Assembly: GCF_006265225.1 (NCBI RefSeq)
Contig: NZ_VDCS01000005.1
Span: 62,001 to 126,000 of the forward strand
Source of the DNA: Allotamlana fucoidanivorans
GTDB taxonomy: Bacteria; Bacteroidota; Bacteroidia; Flavobacteriales; Flavobacteriaceae
DNA: 64,000 nt
Reading direction: 5' to 3'
In this document: positions 44,908 through 53,231 of the stretch, piece by piece
Layout: every line of letters starts with the position of its first letter
Numbering within the stretch: the first letter of the stretch is position 1
Notes under the pieces: generated by a model
The model's database searches: none
What the model was told of the DNA's origin: nothing
Seen by the model: the letters and a program-made list of their open reading frames with translations, nothing else
Made by a program: the position numbers and the translations under genes

Positions 44908-45151
44908 AACCTAAAACACACCAAAATTTACGTCCTTTTAAGATACGCAAAAAATAAACCCACAACAAAAATTAACGCTTAACAGCAATATATTCAATAC
45001 AATACAAACACAATCAACATATTTTACAGGATTCGCAACATATGTTTTAAGCATTGCAACACCACAAATGACATTAATTTCAATAAAAACTAACTTTAAG
45101 AAGGCTAGTAACCTTAGCCATAAAGCCATTGTTTAATTAAACTAACATCTT

Positions 45152-45757
45152 ATGAAAACTTTAAAATTATTATTTGTACTGGGCAGTTTAACCTATTCTT
45201 TAATGACTTGTCAAGACAACCAAGACCTTATAACTGAAGACCACTTAACTGAAATGAATTCCAAAACCTCCAAACACGTGGAAGTACCTTTTAAATCCAA
45301 ATTGCATACAGCTCAGGCAGAAGATGCACTTACTGTAATATGCTCTGCTACTTCTCCAACTGATTTTTGGGGATTGGAGCATCAAGTAGGTGACGGTAGT
45401 GCCACGCATGTTGGTGAATTTACTATTGACTTAAAATTTTGTTTCCATGTTGTTTTAAACCAAAATGGCATGCCTGATTTTGAAGGTGGATTTGGTGAAT
45501 ACAGCGGAGACAATGAACCAATTCCATTGCAATCTGCTAATGGAGATCTTTTATATATATCGGCAACATCTGATGGGAAACTTATCCCAATCCAACATGA
45601 GCATTATATTTTTGAGTTCTTTGATAAATGGGTTATTACAGGAGGGACTGGAAGATTTGAAAATGCCTATGGTGAATTTACATGGCATGGTCTGGTAAGA
45701 AACGATGATACAGGCACTGACCACACCTGGGAAGGCACCATTATTTTCAACAAATAA
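45152..45757 (+). CDS. Secreted lipoprotein with allene-oxide-cyclase-like barrel pattern
   Basis: A 201-residue lipoprotein (lipobox YSLMTC, Cys20). The mature part carries a calycin-like signature near the C-terminus (GGTGRFENAYGEFTWHG, then HTWEGTIIF), which is typical of allene-oxide-cyclase-barrel-like proteins in bacteria. Their function is unclear. It is divergent from the AraC-TPR regulator and followed by the beta-helix lipoprotein gene in the same direction; it may be a target of that regulator. Confidence 0.55.
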   Translation: MKTLKLLFVLGSLTYSLMTCQDNQDLITEDHLTEMNSKTSKHVEVPFKSKLHTAQAEDALTVICSATSPTDFWGLEHQVGDGSATHVGEFTIDLKFCFHVVLNQNGMPDFEGGFGEYSGDNEPIPLQSANGDLLYISATSDGKLIPIQHEHYIFEFFDKWVITGGTGRFENAYGEFTWHGLVRNDDTGTDHTWEGTIIFNK

Positions 45758-46016
45758 TTGTAACAATAAGTTAAAAAACCACAAGCAAATACAACATATT
45801 TAATAGGTTTTGAAGCGCTAATCGTACTAATTTAAATAACATTTCAGACCTTAAAAAAAAGCCTCCTTCTACTTAAACACGGCTAAAACTATTAATTTGA
45901 GCGCATTACTTATCACTGGGAAGACTTTAAGCACAAGTCTATAATCTTACAGGTTATAAAAACAGCTACATCTACAATTGTATTATTCACTTTTACTAAT
46001 CAAAACTATTTGAACC

Positions 46017-47330
46017 ATGAAAAAAAATATTTACATACTGACAATATCAATTTTAGTATTGATTTCTTGTAATAAAGAAGACATTATGTTTGAACATGAA
46101 CAAAACCTTAGTAACGCAGATCTGTCTTACAATGCTTTGTCTGATGCTATTATTGTAGCGCCGAGTAATGACATGTCAGGCGTTGAAGATGCCAATAACA
46201 TTGAGGCTGCTCTAGAATTGGCTAAAGCTTCTGGAAGCACCGTGTATTTATCGGACGGCCTTATGAACACAAAAGATCATTATTACCTAAGCAGAAGTGT
46301 TAGGACTGAAGGCTTTAACGGAGCCTTTTTAGGAGAAGGCAAAAACAAAACCTTGATCCATGTTGGTAGAAAATCGGATACAGAAGGCTTTACAGGTGTT
46401 CATTCGACTGGTTGGGGTGGATTTGTTCCAAATGTATTTCAGTTTGACAAACCAACAGGAGATGTAACCATTAAAAATCTGGCAATTTTGATTAAAGATG
46501 ATGCACCAAGAGGGACTGGTTCCGGGCCTTCCTTTATAGGAGTTGCTCTTGAACTTATTGGAGGCTCCTTTAATGCTCATATTAATAACATTAGGATAGA
46601 AGGAAAAGCATCTCAAGCTAGTGGCAATTTAATTGGCTACAATCTCAACTGGGGCATCCATGTAATGCCCTGGGGTGATTTTAATCCAGGACAACCAGGA
46701 CCACCACCAAGAACTCAAGGCAGCTCCCTTACCATTAAAAATATTGATTTTGAAAACTTAGCTTGGAATGCCATCAGCTTTATGGATTTTGGGGATGCCT
46801 CTAAAGTACTAATAGATCAGATCTCTGCTAAAAAAGTAGGCACAGGTGTAGCTGGAGGAAGAGCAAATGACTCAGATATCATGATATCCAATGTTGAGAT
46901 AAATTGTCATGATGCCACCAATCCTCAAGGAAGGGGTCTCGCCCGTGGTATGGTCTTTTGGGAAATGGCCTCGGCGCCAACCATTACCGATTGTATGATA
47001 AAAAATTCCAACTGGTGGTGGCAAATCTTAATAGTTGCTTCTCAAAATGCGACGATTACCAACACTAGCTTTGTTGATTGTCAACCTGGAAATGCAGCTA
47101 TAGTTATAAATAACTCAACCCATTGCAACATTATTCAAAACGATTACAGGGACAATGGTTTACCAGGATGGACTGAAAACAGCAATGGCCCTGGAGCCGT
47201 ATTTATGAACCCTGGATCTTCTAATAATTATGTACATGAGATGAAGTTTCCAGCCAGATTAACTGTTTGCGACATGGTTAGAAATCTTGGCAGTAACAAC
47301 ACCATTCATAATTGGGAAGCTTGTGATTAA
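46017..47330 (+). CDS. Right-handed beta-helix lipoprotein
   Basis: A 437-residue lipoprotein (lipobox LVLISC, Cys18). It opens with a pectate-lyase-superfamily-like segment (SGVEDANNIEAALELAKASGSTVYLSDG) and shows beta-helix rungs (VTIKNLAILIKDD, AHINNIRIEG, LTIKNIDFENLAWNAISF, DIMISNVEINCHDA, TITDCMIKNSNWW, ATITNTSFVDC). Such proteins bind or cleave polysaccharides; no catalytic residue is obvious to me. It follows the barrel lipoprotein gene by 259 bases. Confidence 0.7.
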   Translation: MKKNIYILTISILVLISCNKEDIMFEHEQNLSNADLSYNALSDAIIVAPSNDMSGVEDANNIEAALELAKASGSTVYLSDGLMNTKDHYYLSRSVRTEGFNGAFLGEGKNKTLIHVGRKSDTEGFTGVHSTGWGGFVPNVFQFDKPTGDVTIKNLAILIKDDAPRGTGSGPSFIGVALELIGGSFNAHINNIRIEGKASQASGNLIGYNLNWGIHVMPWGDFNPGQPGPPPRTQGSSLTIKNIDFENLAWNAISFMDFGDASKVLIDQISAKKVGTGVAGGRANDSDIMISNVEINCHDATNPQGRGLARGMVFWEMASAPTITDCMIKNSNWWWQILIVASQNATITNTSFVDCQPGNAAIVINNSTHCNIIQNDYRDNGLPGWTENSNGPGAVFMNPGSSNNYVHEMKFPARLTVCDMVRNLGSNNTIHNWEACD

Positions 47331-47406
47331 TGAACAAAAAACGCATTAAAATGAATTAAAAAGGTTTTCATAGTTCATCGTTTTAGTTTTAATCTCTTTT
47401 AATTCT

Positions 47407-47541
47407 AAGAGGCTGTCTGAAAAAATTGATGTCATTTAAATCCCATAGTTTAGGGATGAAGTAATCTTATAGTAACCAACCAGAATGCTAAAGATGCCTT
47501 CATTATATTTACATGACATCAATTTTTTTAGACAGTCTCTT
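47407..47541. mobile_element. Short non-coding element with terminal inverted repeats (MITE-like)
   Basis: Left end 47407-47435 and right end 47513-47541 are inverted copies that match at 27 of 29 bases; each begins AAGAG(G/A)CTGTCT. The 77-base interior encodes nothing. The ends resemble IS termini that begin GGCTGTC, so it may be a deletion derivative mobilised in trans. No target duplication is clear. Confidence 0.7.
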
Positions 47542-47811
47542 TTACATGAATATGGTTTCCTACTATCATCCGCCCGCTTGAATAAGCAAGTTCAACAACC
47601 ACATCAGTTGTAAATTTAAAACCAATAATCTTTACTATTAGCATGGTATAGGCTTGGAAATCATTTTAACCTTCATCTACTATGAGCTCCTTTTCATATC
47701 TTCTATATACTACGCCTCATATTTTATCCTGTTTAAAGGTCATTTTTTTAATATGGACTAGTCAGGTTATTTTTTGAACTTTTGAATCAACTCACACTCA
47801 CAAATCGCCTA

Positions 47812-47819
47812 TACATTTG
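47812..47819 (+). promoter_or_regulatory. Putative -7 promoter element for the DsrE/rhodanese genes
   Basis: TACATTTG fits TANNTTTG, 38 bases before the ATG of the DsrE-like gene. No -33 TTG at the usual spacing. Confidence 0.4.
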
Positions 47820-47857
47820 TACCATAAACAATTATTAATCAATTAAATAAAACAATC

Positions 47858-48226
47858 ATGAGTACAAAACAAAAATTAGTCGTATTAATAAGCTACGGGT
47901 TAGATGACGAAAGAGCATCTGTAGCATGGAGCATTGCAAATGGAGGCATCAAATCTGGATTAGACGTAAGCATTTTTCTTGTTAGTGCAGGAGTTGACTG
48001 GGTTAGAAAAGGAGCAGCCGACAATGTACACCTCAACCCTAAAGATCCTACAATGAAAGAAATGATTGACGCCGTAGTTCATAACAAATGTAGAATTATG
48101 GTATGTCCTCCATGTGCCGAAGTAAGAGGGTATTCTGTTGATAATCTTATTGATGGCATTGAACTTATAGGCTCAGGCGCCTTACACCAATTAATATTAG
48201 AAGGTGCCGAAGTGATTTCAATTTAA
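47858..48226 (+). CDS. DsrE/DsrF-like family protein
   Basis: A 122-residue protein of the DsrE fold: KLVVLISYGLDDERASVAWSIA at the N-terminus, DVSIFLVSAGVDWVRKGAAD, and CRIMVCPPCAEVRGY with a CPPC motif that may carry sulfur. DsrE-type proteins bind and pass on sulfane sulfur. The gene is 11 bases before a rhodanese gene, so a shared role in sulfur transfer is likely. Confidence 0.8.
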   Translation: MSTKQKLVVLISYGLDDERASVAWSIANGGIKSGLDVSIFLVSAGVDWVRKGAADNVHLNPKDPTMKEMIDAVVHNKCRIMVCPPCAEVRGYSVDNLIDGIELIGSGALHQLILEGAEVISI

Positions 48227-48237
48227 AACTAAAAATC

Positions 48238-48600
48238 ATGAATCATTCCAACGTAAAAACATTCAACGAAGCCATTCCCCAAGTAAGTGCTAAAGATTTA
48301 GATGCGATTATAGCCGAAGGTCGATTTAACATTATAGATGTAAGAAACGCCAAAGGTATTGACACCCAAGGTGGTATTCCAGGTGCTATTAATATTCCTT
48401 TCGAGACTATTGAAAACGTGATCAACAAAGAACACCAAGATTACAATCCGCTTTTTGAGAATGATGGCCCCTTTTTATTTTGCTGCACAGGAGGTGTTAT
48501 GTCTTATATGGCGGCTTTAAAAGCTCAAGAAAAAGGCGTTAATAATGTACATAACTTAGAAGGCGGTCATGCGGCTTGGCTAAAGCTAAAAAATACTTAA
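48238..48600 (+). CDS. Single-domain rhodanese
   Basis: A 120-residue rhodanese-like protein. The active-site loop is FCCTGGVMS with Cys83 (C-x5-S spacing) and the conserved IIDVRNAKG and GAINIPFE parts are present. Rhodaneses move a sulfur atom from thiosulfate or persulfides to an acceptor. It follows the DsrE-like gene by 11 bases, which strengthens the sulfur-transfer reading. Confidence 0.85.
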   Translation: MNHSNVKTFNEAIPQVSAKDLDAIIAEGRFNIIDVRNAKGIDTQGGIPGAINIPFETIENVINKEHQDYNPLFENDGPFLFCCTGGVMSYMAALKAQEKGVNNVHNLEGGHAAWLKLKNT

Positions 48601-48643
48601 ATGCAATATTTAAGCCATCCTAATATCACTACTTAATAAAATC

Positions 48644-48704
48644 AAAATGCAAGTTTTCTAAAAGAATAAAGTGAATTCCAAAAAGGAAGACTTGCATTTT
48701 TAAT
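48644..48704 (+). terminator. Probable terminator after the rhodanese gene
   Basis: AAAATGCAAGT (48644-48654) and ACTTGCATTTT (48690-48700) form an 11-bp stem with a long 35-base loop, followed by TAATT. The loop length makes it a moderate candidate. Confidence 0.5.
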
Positions 48705-48735
48705 TAGATTTTCTAGTAATCTTAAAATAAATCAC

Positions 48736-49125
48736 ATGGATATATTAATAATCATATTCACCGTTTATGGCATATCAGCCATTATCACAATAGGCAAGCT
48801 ATTTGAACCTTTACGAGATTTGGCCGAAAAACATAGTCCGAATTTCTGGAAACATTTAACCAGTTGTATGCAATGTTTACCTTTTTGGGTTGGCATATTG
48901 GTGTCATTACTTACAGAAACTCCTGTTAAAGTTACTTGTGAGGGATGCCATCCTCTATTAAGTACTTTCTTTACCTATTTGTTTTCTGGAGCTTTTTTTA
49001 GTGGCACAACGCTATTGATTCACACCATTTTTATCAGGCTAAAAAGGTCTGATTGGAACAACTTTCAGGAACAGAAAAAACAGCGAAAAACTAAAAGGGT
49101 ATTATTTAATGAAACAAAATTTTAA
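48736..49125 (+). CDS. Small membrane protein with CxxC motif (DUF1360-like)
   Basis: A 129-residue protein with about three membrane segments. TSCMQCLPFWVGILVS holds a CxxC next to FW, as in DUF1360-type proteins; a second Cys pair lies in VTCEGCHPLL. The basic tail is cytoplasmic. The function is unknown. It lies after the DsrE/rhodanese pair but beyond their terminator. Confidence 0.5.
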   Translation: MDILIIIFTVYGISAIITIGKLFEPLRDLAEKHSPNFWKHLTSCMQCLPFWVGILVSLLTETPVKVTCEGCHPLLSTFFTYLFSGAFFSGTTLLIHTIFIRLKRSDWNNFQEQKKQRKTKRVLFNETKF

Positions 49126-49128
49126 TGG

Positions 49129-50013
49129 TTAAACGGCATCATTAAGACGTGCTTTTTTTGAATTTTTCCATTGCTTAGGTGTTACCCCAAACTCATTTTT
49201 AAAACTTCGTATAAAATGAGAATCGCTTTCAAAACCGCAATCATAACATATCTGTTGAATAGTAAAGTCTGTACTCAACATTAAGTTGCTTGCCAAATTT
49301 AGTCGTTTTGCTAAAAGCCATTTTCCTGGTGTTGTATTGTATATTTTTTGAAATTCTCTTTTAAACGAAGACATACTTTTTCCACACAACCTAGCAAATT
49401 CATCTACTTTTAGATTATAGATAAATTGTTCTTCCATAACGCGTTCTATGGTTCCATCAACATTTTGGGCAATGGTATAAAAAACGTTCTTAATATCACT
49501 ATTACTTTGACTTGAACAAATATTAAGCAACATTTCCCTGAATTTTAATTCAATTATTTTTTGTGAAATTTGCTTACCTTCTTTCAAATAAGAAAAAAAG
49601 GAATGGTATAAGGTTTCTAAGCTTTCAGAAACATGAATTCTATAAATAAAATTTGGATGGCTTATTTGTTTTAACGTTTTTATTTCGCTACTAATATCTT
49701 CTTTTACACATCTTCTAATAAAATCATCTTTCATAAAAAACATGAGCACGCAAAAACCTTCCTCAAAATATTGCTGATTTTTAAACGCTCCTTTTCTAAC
49801 AAAAATGGATTGATTTTCTTTTACCAGATAGTCGTTTGCAGGAGTTATCCATTTTTTTTGGCCACTCAATACATAAACCACACTGTGGCATTCAGACCAA
49901 GCTGTAAACAATTCTTCCTTTATAGGACACTTAAACTCTACAATTAAATAATCTTCTCCAATTATTTTGTTATAGCCAGGTGTTTGCAAAAAATGTTGAT
50001 AGGAATCAAACAT
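49129..50013 (-). CDS. AraC-family transcriptional regulator
   Basis: A 294-residue protein. The N-terminal ~160 residues look like a cupin-type ligand domain; the C-terminal AraC pair of helix-turn-helix motifs is clear (LKVDEFARLCGKSMSSFKREFQK and IQQICYDCGFESDSHFIRSFKNEFGVTPKQW). It is convergent with the CxxC membrane protein (3-base gap). The target genes are unknown. Confidence 0.9.
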   Translation of the reverse strand: MFDSYQHFLQTPGYNKIIGEDYLIVEFKCPIKEELFTAWSECHSVVYVLSGQKKWITPANDYLVKENQSIFVRKGAFKNQQYFEEGFCVLMFFMKDDFIRRCVKEDISSEIKTLKQISHPNFIYRIHVSESLETLYHSFFSYLKEGKQISQKIIELKFREMLLNICSSQSNSDIKNVFYTIAQNVDGTIERVMEEQFIYNLKVDEFARLCGKSMSSFKREFQKIYNTTPGKWLLAKRLNLASNLMLSTDFTIQQICYDCGFESDSHFIRSFKNEFGVTPKQWKNSKKARLNDAV

Positions 50014-50107
50014 AAAATTTGTATTTGATTAGTATTCACTAAATTAATAAAATTTATGTTTCTAATAAAAGAACAGATTCTCTATTATAAAAAGCACATT
50101 ATATCTC

Positions 50108-50557
50108 TTAATGCTTGCCTTTGTGCTTATCTTTTTTTTGTTTTCTTCCCTGTCCTCTATTTGTTTTTTTTCCAGTGCCTTTTTTCAATTCATGAAACTC
50201 AGCTGAACCTGGTTTTATGCCCAACTGTTTGGCAATAGCTCCCCACCCTTGAGATTTATGTCCTTTATAAACTGTTAAAACCCTATCTATTGAGACTCTT
50301 GCCACCCTAGAAATCTCTAGAGACAAAAAGATTTCACCCGGCACCATGTTCAACGTTGCTCCCATGTAATTAAGTTTGTTTTCTGAGATATTGTAAAACA
50401 ATCTCATATCGCTATAAAAAGCGTTTAAGTTTGAACGCCCTTGGGTGTTTACTATATTCAAATCGGCATCAAGAGTTACACTTCCCGTTCTAAACGAAAT
50501 TTGTGCCGAAGCCGTATAAACACTAAAAAGTAGAATTAACAAAAGTAAATGTTTCAT
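50108..50557 (-). CDS. Secreted basic protein, unknown function
   Basis: A 149-residue protein starting at ATG 50557 (MKHLLLLILLFSVYTASAQ, a good signal peptide; an ATG eight codons upstream is rejected). The mature part has one beta-rich region and a strongly basic Lys/Gly/Gln tail (KKGTGKKTNRGQGRKQKKDK), which could bind nucleic acid or polyanions. I do not recognise the family. It is monocistronic. Confidence 0.5.
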   Translation of the reverse strand: MKHLLLLILLFSVYTASAQISFRTGSVTLDADLNIVNTQGRSNLNAFYSDMRLFYNISENKLNYMGATLNMVPGEIFLSLEISRVARVSIDRVLTVYKGHKSQGWGAIAKQLGIKPGSAEFHELKKGTGKKTNRGQGRKQKKDKHKGKH

Positions 50558-50738
50558 AATATTTTGATTTAGGGTAATCACAATATGTACGATTATATTT
50601 TCATTTTGGTTTATATAACATCACATTTTACTAAGGTTTGAAGCATTAGTTTCTCACTCTTCAACCTAAAAGCTAACCACAAAAATTAACGATATGATTA
50701 ACTGTAAACCCATTACCTTTCGCTTGTATACATAAGAA

Positions 50739-50906
50739 AAAGCATCCATTTTCTGTAAAGAAAAGGGAAGCTCTCCATTGATACCAAATCACTTTGGCAC
50801 ACTACACCCTGGCTTTCTCCAGAAACAACACAACTTCTTACTATTCCAAAAAAAGCCTAATTTCTTAGAGTTTTTAGCAATTTGGTATTCTGATTGGGTC
50901 TGCTAT
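50739..50906. repeat. Left copy of tRNA-Asp 3' flank with decayed tRNA 3' end
   Basis: About 150 bases that match 51950-52103 well. Shared blocks include ACCAAATCACTTTGGCA, AACAACACAACTTCTT, CTTAGAG and TTTAGCAATTTGG. It then runs into a poor copy of the tRNA-Asp 3' end (about 11 of 18 bases). The tRNA terminator is also present in degraded form. Confidence 0.7.
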
Positions 50907-50996
50907 GCTTTCCCGAAAATCAGTGTTTTTGCATCCTTCATCTAAAATAATACTTTGCCGACCTTTTTGGAAATTCACGAGAAATCATAAAAACAA

Positions 50997-51012
50997 TGAC
51001 GAAATATCGTCA
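50997..51012. promoter_or_regulatory. Dyad TGACGA-N4-TCGTCA upstream of the TauE gene
   Basis: A perfect 6-bp dyad with centre AATA, 119 bases before the TauE/SafE start and away from the repeat copies. It has operator shape; the binding protein is unknown. Confidence 0.4.
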
Positions 51013-51130
51013 ATTCACTAAATATCATGACCTTTTTTTTTAATCGAATACTGTAAGTAACTGATATTATGAAACTTACAATACATGGCATGCAAAATGC
51101 ATATAATACTATTAAACAAAGAATTTTAAA

Positions 51131-51928
51131 ATGGAATTAATAGAAATTTTTGGATATATTGGAGCACTGATTGTTGGTGTGACATTAGGTTTAATGGGAG
51201 GTGGAGGTTCTATAATCGCCATTCCAATTTTAACCTATTTGTTCCACATCAATCCAATAACCACCACGGCATACTCATTATTTGTAGTTGGGACGTCCTC
51301 TTCAATAGGAACTCTAAATAATTGGAAGAAAGGATTGATAGAATATAAACTAGCTGTTGTTTTTGCTATTCCAGCATTTTTGGCTGTTTATGTTGTTCGT
51401 AAGTATTTAATGCCTCTAATTCCGATGGAGATAATCACCGTGAATGACTTTGTAATTACAAAGGATATAGCCATTATGGTATTTTTCGCAGTAATTATGA
51501 TATTTTCTGCCACTTCTATGATTAAAAAGAAAAAAATAATTGAATCAAATTATAATCCAATTCACCATAACTACCTCTTGATTGTTATTATAGGGATTAT
51601 AATTGGTTTGTTAACTGGTGTTATTGGTATTGGAGGTGGTTTTATCATTATTCCTGCTCTGGTTCTATTGTTGAAAATTGAAATGAAGAAGGCCGTTGCT
51701 ACAACATTGTTTATTATTGCCATAAAATCGTTGGTTGGTTTTTTGGGCGACCTTGGAAATACTGAAATAAACTGGGGATTTCTTTTGATTTTTACGACTA
51801 TATCAATCTCAGGTATATTCTTTGGCCATTACCTTTCTTCCTACATTAAAGGCTCAAACCTCAAAAAGTCCTTTGGATGGATGGTTTTATTTATAGCATT
51901 TGCTATTTTGTATATAGAGCTTTTTTAA
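51131..51928 (+). CDS. TauE/SafE-family sulfite/organosulfur exporter-like protein
   Basis: A 265-residue membrane protein with about eight segments. The family's paired signatures are both present: GVTLGLMGGGGSIIAIPIL near the N-terminus and GLLTGVIGIGGGFIIIPAL in the second half. TauE/SafE proteins are thought to move sulfite, sulfoacetate or similar anions. It is flanked on both sides by copies of the tRNA-Asp 3' flank (50739-50906 and 51950-52103), so it may have come in by insertion or duplication. It is close to the DsrE and rhodanese genes, so a sulfur role is likely. Confidence 0.85.
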   Translation: MELIEIFGYIGALIVGVTLGLMGGGGSIIAIPILTYLFHINPITTTAYSLFVVGTSSSIGTLNNWKKGLIEYKLAVVFAIPAFLAVYVVRKYLMPLIPMEIITVNDFVITKDIAIMVFFAVIMIFSATSMIKKKKIIESNYNPIHHNYLLIVIIGIIIGLLTGVIGIGGGFIIIPALVLLLKIEMKKAVATTLFIIAIKSLVGFLGDLGNTEINWGFLLIFTTISISGIFFGHYLSSYIKGSNLKKSFGWMVLFIAFAILYIELF

Positions 51929-51949
51929 TATAATCTCACTTAAAACAAA

Positions 51950-52103
51950 AAAGCATCCCCATTTTCAATAAAGAAAAAAGGAAAGCTTTCCATTGGTTAC
52001 CAAATCACTTTGGCAAACTACATCCTAGATTTCTCTAGGAACAACACAACTTCTTTATATTGCCAAAAAAAGCCCTAATCTCTTAGAGCTTTTAGCAATT
52101 TGG
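51950..52103. repeat. Right copy of the tRNA-Asp 3' flank
   Basis: The intact copy, directly joined to the tRNA-Asp gene at 52104. It matches 50739-50889 over about 150 bases at roughly 80 percent by eye. It contains the tRNA terminator. Confidence 0.75.
52065..52093 (-). terminator. Terminator after tRNA-Asp
   Basis: On the minus strand AAAAGCTCT and AGGGCTTTT pair (one G-U) over an 8-base loop, followed by a T run; it is 8 bases past the CCA end. Confidence 0.7.
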
Positions 52104-52177
52104 CGGTCTGGACGGGACTCGAACCCGCGACCTTCGCCGTGACAGGGCGACATTCTAACCAACTGAACTACCAGACC
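52101..52177 (-). tRNA. tRNA-Asp (anticodon GUC), CCA encoded
   Basis: On the minus strand the acceptor GGTCTGG (52171-52177) pairs with CCAGACC; the discriminator G and an encoded CCA follow (52101-52104). The D arm is GTTCAGTTGGTTAGAAT, the anticodon GTC is at 52141-52143 in CCTGTCACGG, and the T arm is GCGGGTTCGAGTCCCGT. All arms are intact. It has a near-ideal promoter upstream and a terminator downstream. Confidence 0.97.
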
Positions 52178-52195
52178 GTTGCTTTATTGCGGTTG

Positions 52196-52226
52196 CAAAT
52201 ATACACGGCTTTTTTAATTTGTCAAA
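52196..52226 (-). promoter_or_regulatory. Bacteroidota-type promoter of tRNA-Asp
   Basis: TTTG (52223-52226), a 19-base spacer, then TATATTTG (52196-52203), which fits TANNTTTG exactly. The tRNA starts 18 bases downstream of the -7 box. It is the clearest promoter in the window. Confidence 0.8.
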
Positions 52227-52301
52227 CCTTTTTTTAACTTTTTTACATATTTTTTTAAAAAGTTTCTTTTTACAACCGCCTTAAACATTTTCATTTAAAC
52301 T

Positions 52302-53231
52302 CTAAGCAAATTTTTGACGTTCTAACAAATACGTTGTCAGTATATTATTAAATTTTTTATGAATATCTGCTTCGACATAAGTAATTTTATACTGTGCACA
52401 TTTTAATTTTATCGCTTCAAAATAGGTGTTAACCGCATGGCTATAACTGTCTTTTATTGAATCAGCATACAAATTAATAGACTCACCCGTTTCAACATCA
52501 ATAAATCGTTTGGGTTGATTATCAAATTGAAAGTTTACTTCTTTTTCACCATCAAACACATGAAACAAAATGACCTCGTGTTTATTATACTTTAAATGTC
52601 TTAAAGCTTCAAAAAGTTTAATGTCATCTTCAACGGTTTGAAACATATCAGTAAACAAAAAAATCATAGAGCGTCTATGGATTTTTTCGGCAATTTCATG
52701 AAGATACTTATAGGTTTCTGTTCGCCGCATTTTAGGCTTTGACACCACGGCTTCACTCAAATGATTTATAAGCATCTGATGGTGGCGTTCACTGCCTTTT
52801 TCGGGCGCATAATAATCATAGCTATCACTATAAATACTCAATCCTACCGCATCCCGTTGCTTCTTTAGTATATGCATCATAGAAGCTGCCGCCAAAGCCG
52901 AAAAAGCAATTTTATTTAAGTGATCTATTGAAAAGGCTTTTAACTCTGGATAATGCATTGAGCTACTATTATCTATAATGATATGACAACGTAAATTGGT
53001 TTCATCATCATAGCGCTTGGTATAAAGCTTATCGGTTTTCGCGAACAACTTCCAGTCGATATGCCGCGTGCTTTCACCTTGATTATAAATTTTATGTTCG
53101 GCAAACTCAGCAGAAAACCCATGAAACGGACTTTTATGCATACCCGCCACAAAACCTTCAACCACTTGTTTAGCAAGTAATTCAAGATTTTTAAACCCTT
53201 CAGCTTTATTTAATTCTGATTGTAAATTCAA
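52302..53231 (-). CDS. DUF58 domain protein
   Basis: A 309-residue cytoplasmic protein with DUF58 features: KSPFHGFSAEFAEHKIYNQGE followed by STRHIDWKLFAKTDKLYTKRY, then a VWA-like fold (HIIIDNSSSMHYPE, with a MIDAS-type DxSxS; MIFLFTDMFQ). DUF58 proteins often work with MoxR ATPases; none is adjacent here. The start follows the ClpP stop with no gap (53231/53232), so they are coupled. Confidence 0.85.
   Translation of the reverse strand: MNLQSELNKAEGFKNLELLAKQVVEGFVAGMHKSPFHGFSAEFAEHKIYNQGESTRHIDWKLFAKTDKLYTKRYDDETNLRCHIIIDNSSSMHYPELKAFSIDHLNKIAFSALAAASMMHILKKQRDAVGLSIYSDSYDYYAPEKGSERHHQMLINHLSEAVVSKPKMRRTETYKYLHEIAEKIHRRSMIFLFTDMFQTVEDDIKLFEALRHLKYNKHEVILFHVFDGEKEVNFQFDNQPKRFIDVETGESINLYADSIKDSYSHAVNTYFEAIKLKCAQYKITYVEADIHKKFNNILTTYLLERQKFA

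Larger units (their letters stand above)
47331..47857. other. Intergenic region holding a MITE-like element
   Basis: 527 bases without a convincing gene. It contains the short element at 47407-47541 and, near the end, the promoter region of the DsrE gene. The part between (47542-47811) shows nothing I can name. Confidence 0.5.
50582..51130. other. Intergenic region with the decayed left copy of the tRNA-Asp flank
   Basis: 549 bases. The left repeat (50739-50906), a dyad at 50997-51012 and smaller dyads before the TauE gene (TGTAAGT/ACTTACA at 51052-51080, ATGCAAAATGCAT at 51090-51102) lie here. I see no gene. Confidence 0.5.

Noticed and set aside
47528-47644. A 38-codon minus-strand frame beginning MLIVKIIGFKF and ending inside the right end of the MITE-like element
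   Set aside because: It is short, has no start signal and takes its stop from the element; it could be a fragment of a decayed gene but nothing identifies it.
50056-50238. 60-residue hydrophobic plus-strand frame
   Set aside because: It is mostly the complement of the basic tail of the secreted protein at 50108-50557; the Phe/Leu richness comes from reversed Lys codons.
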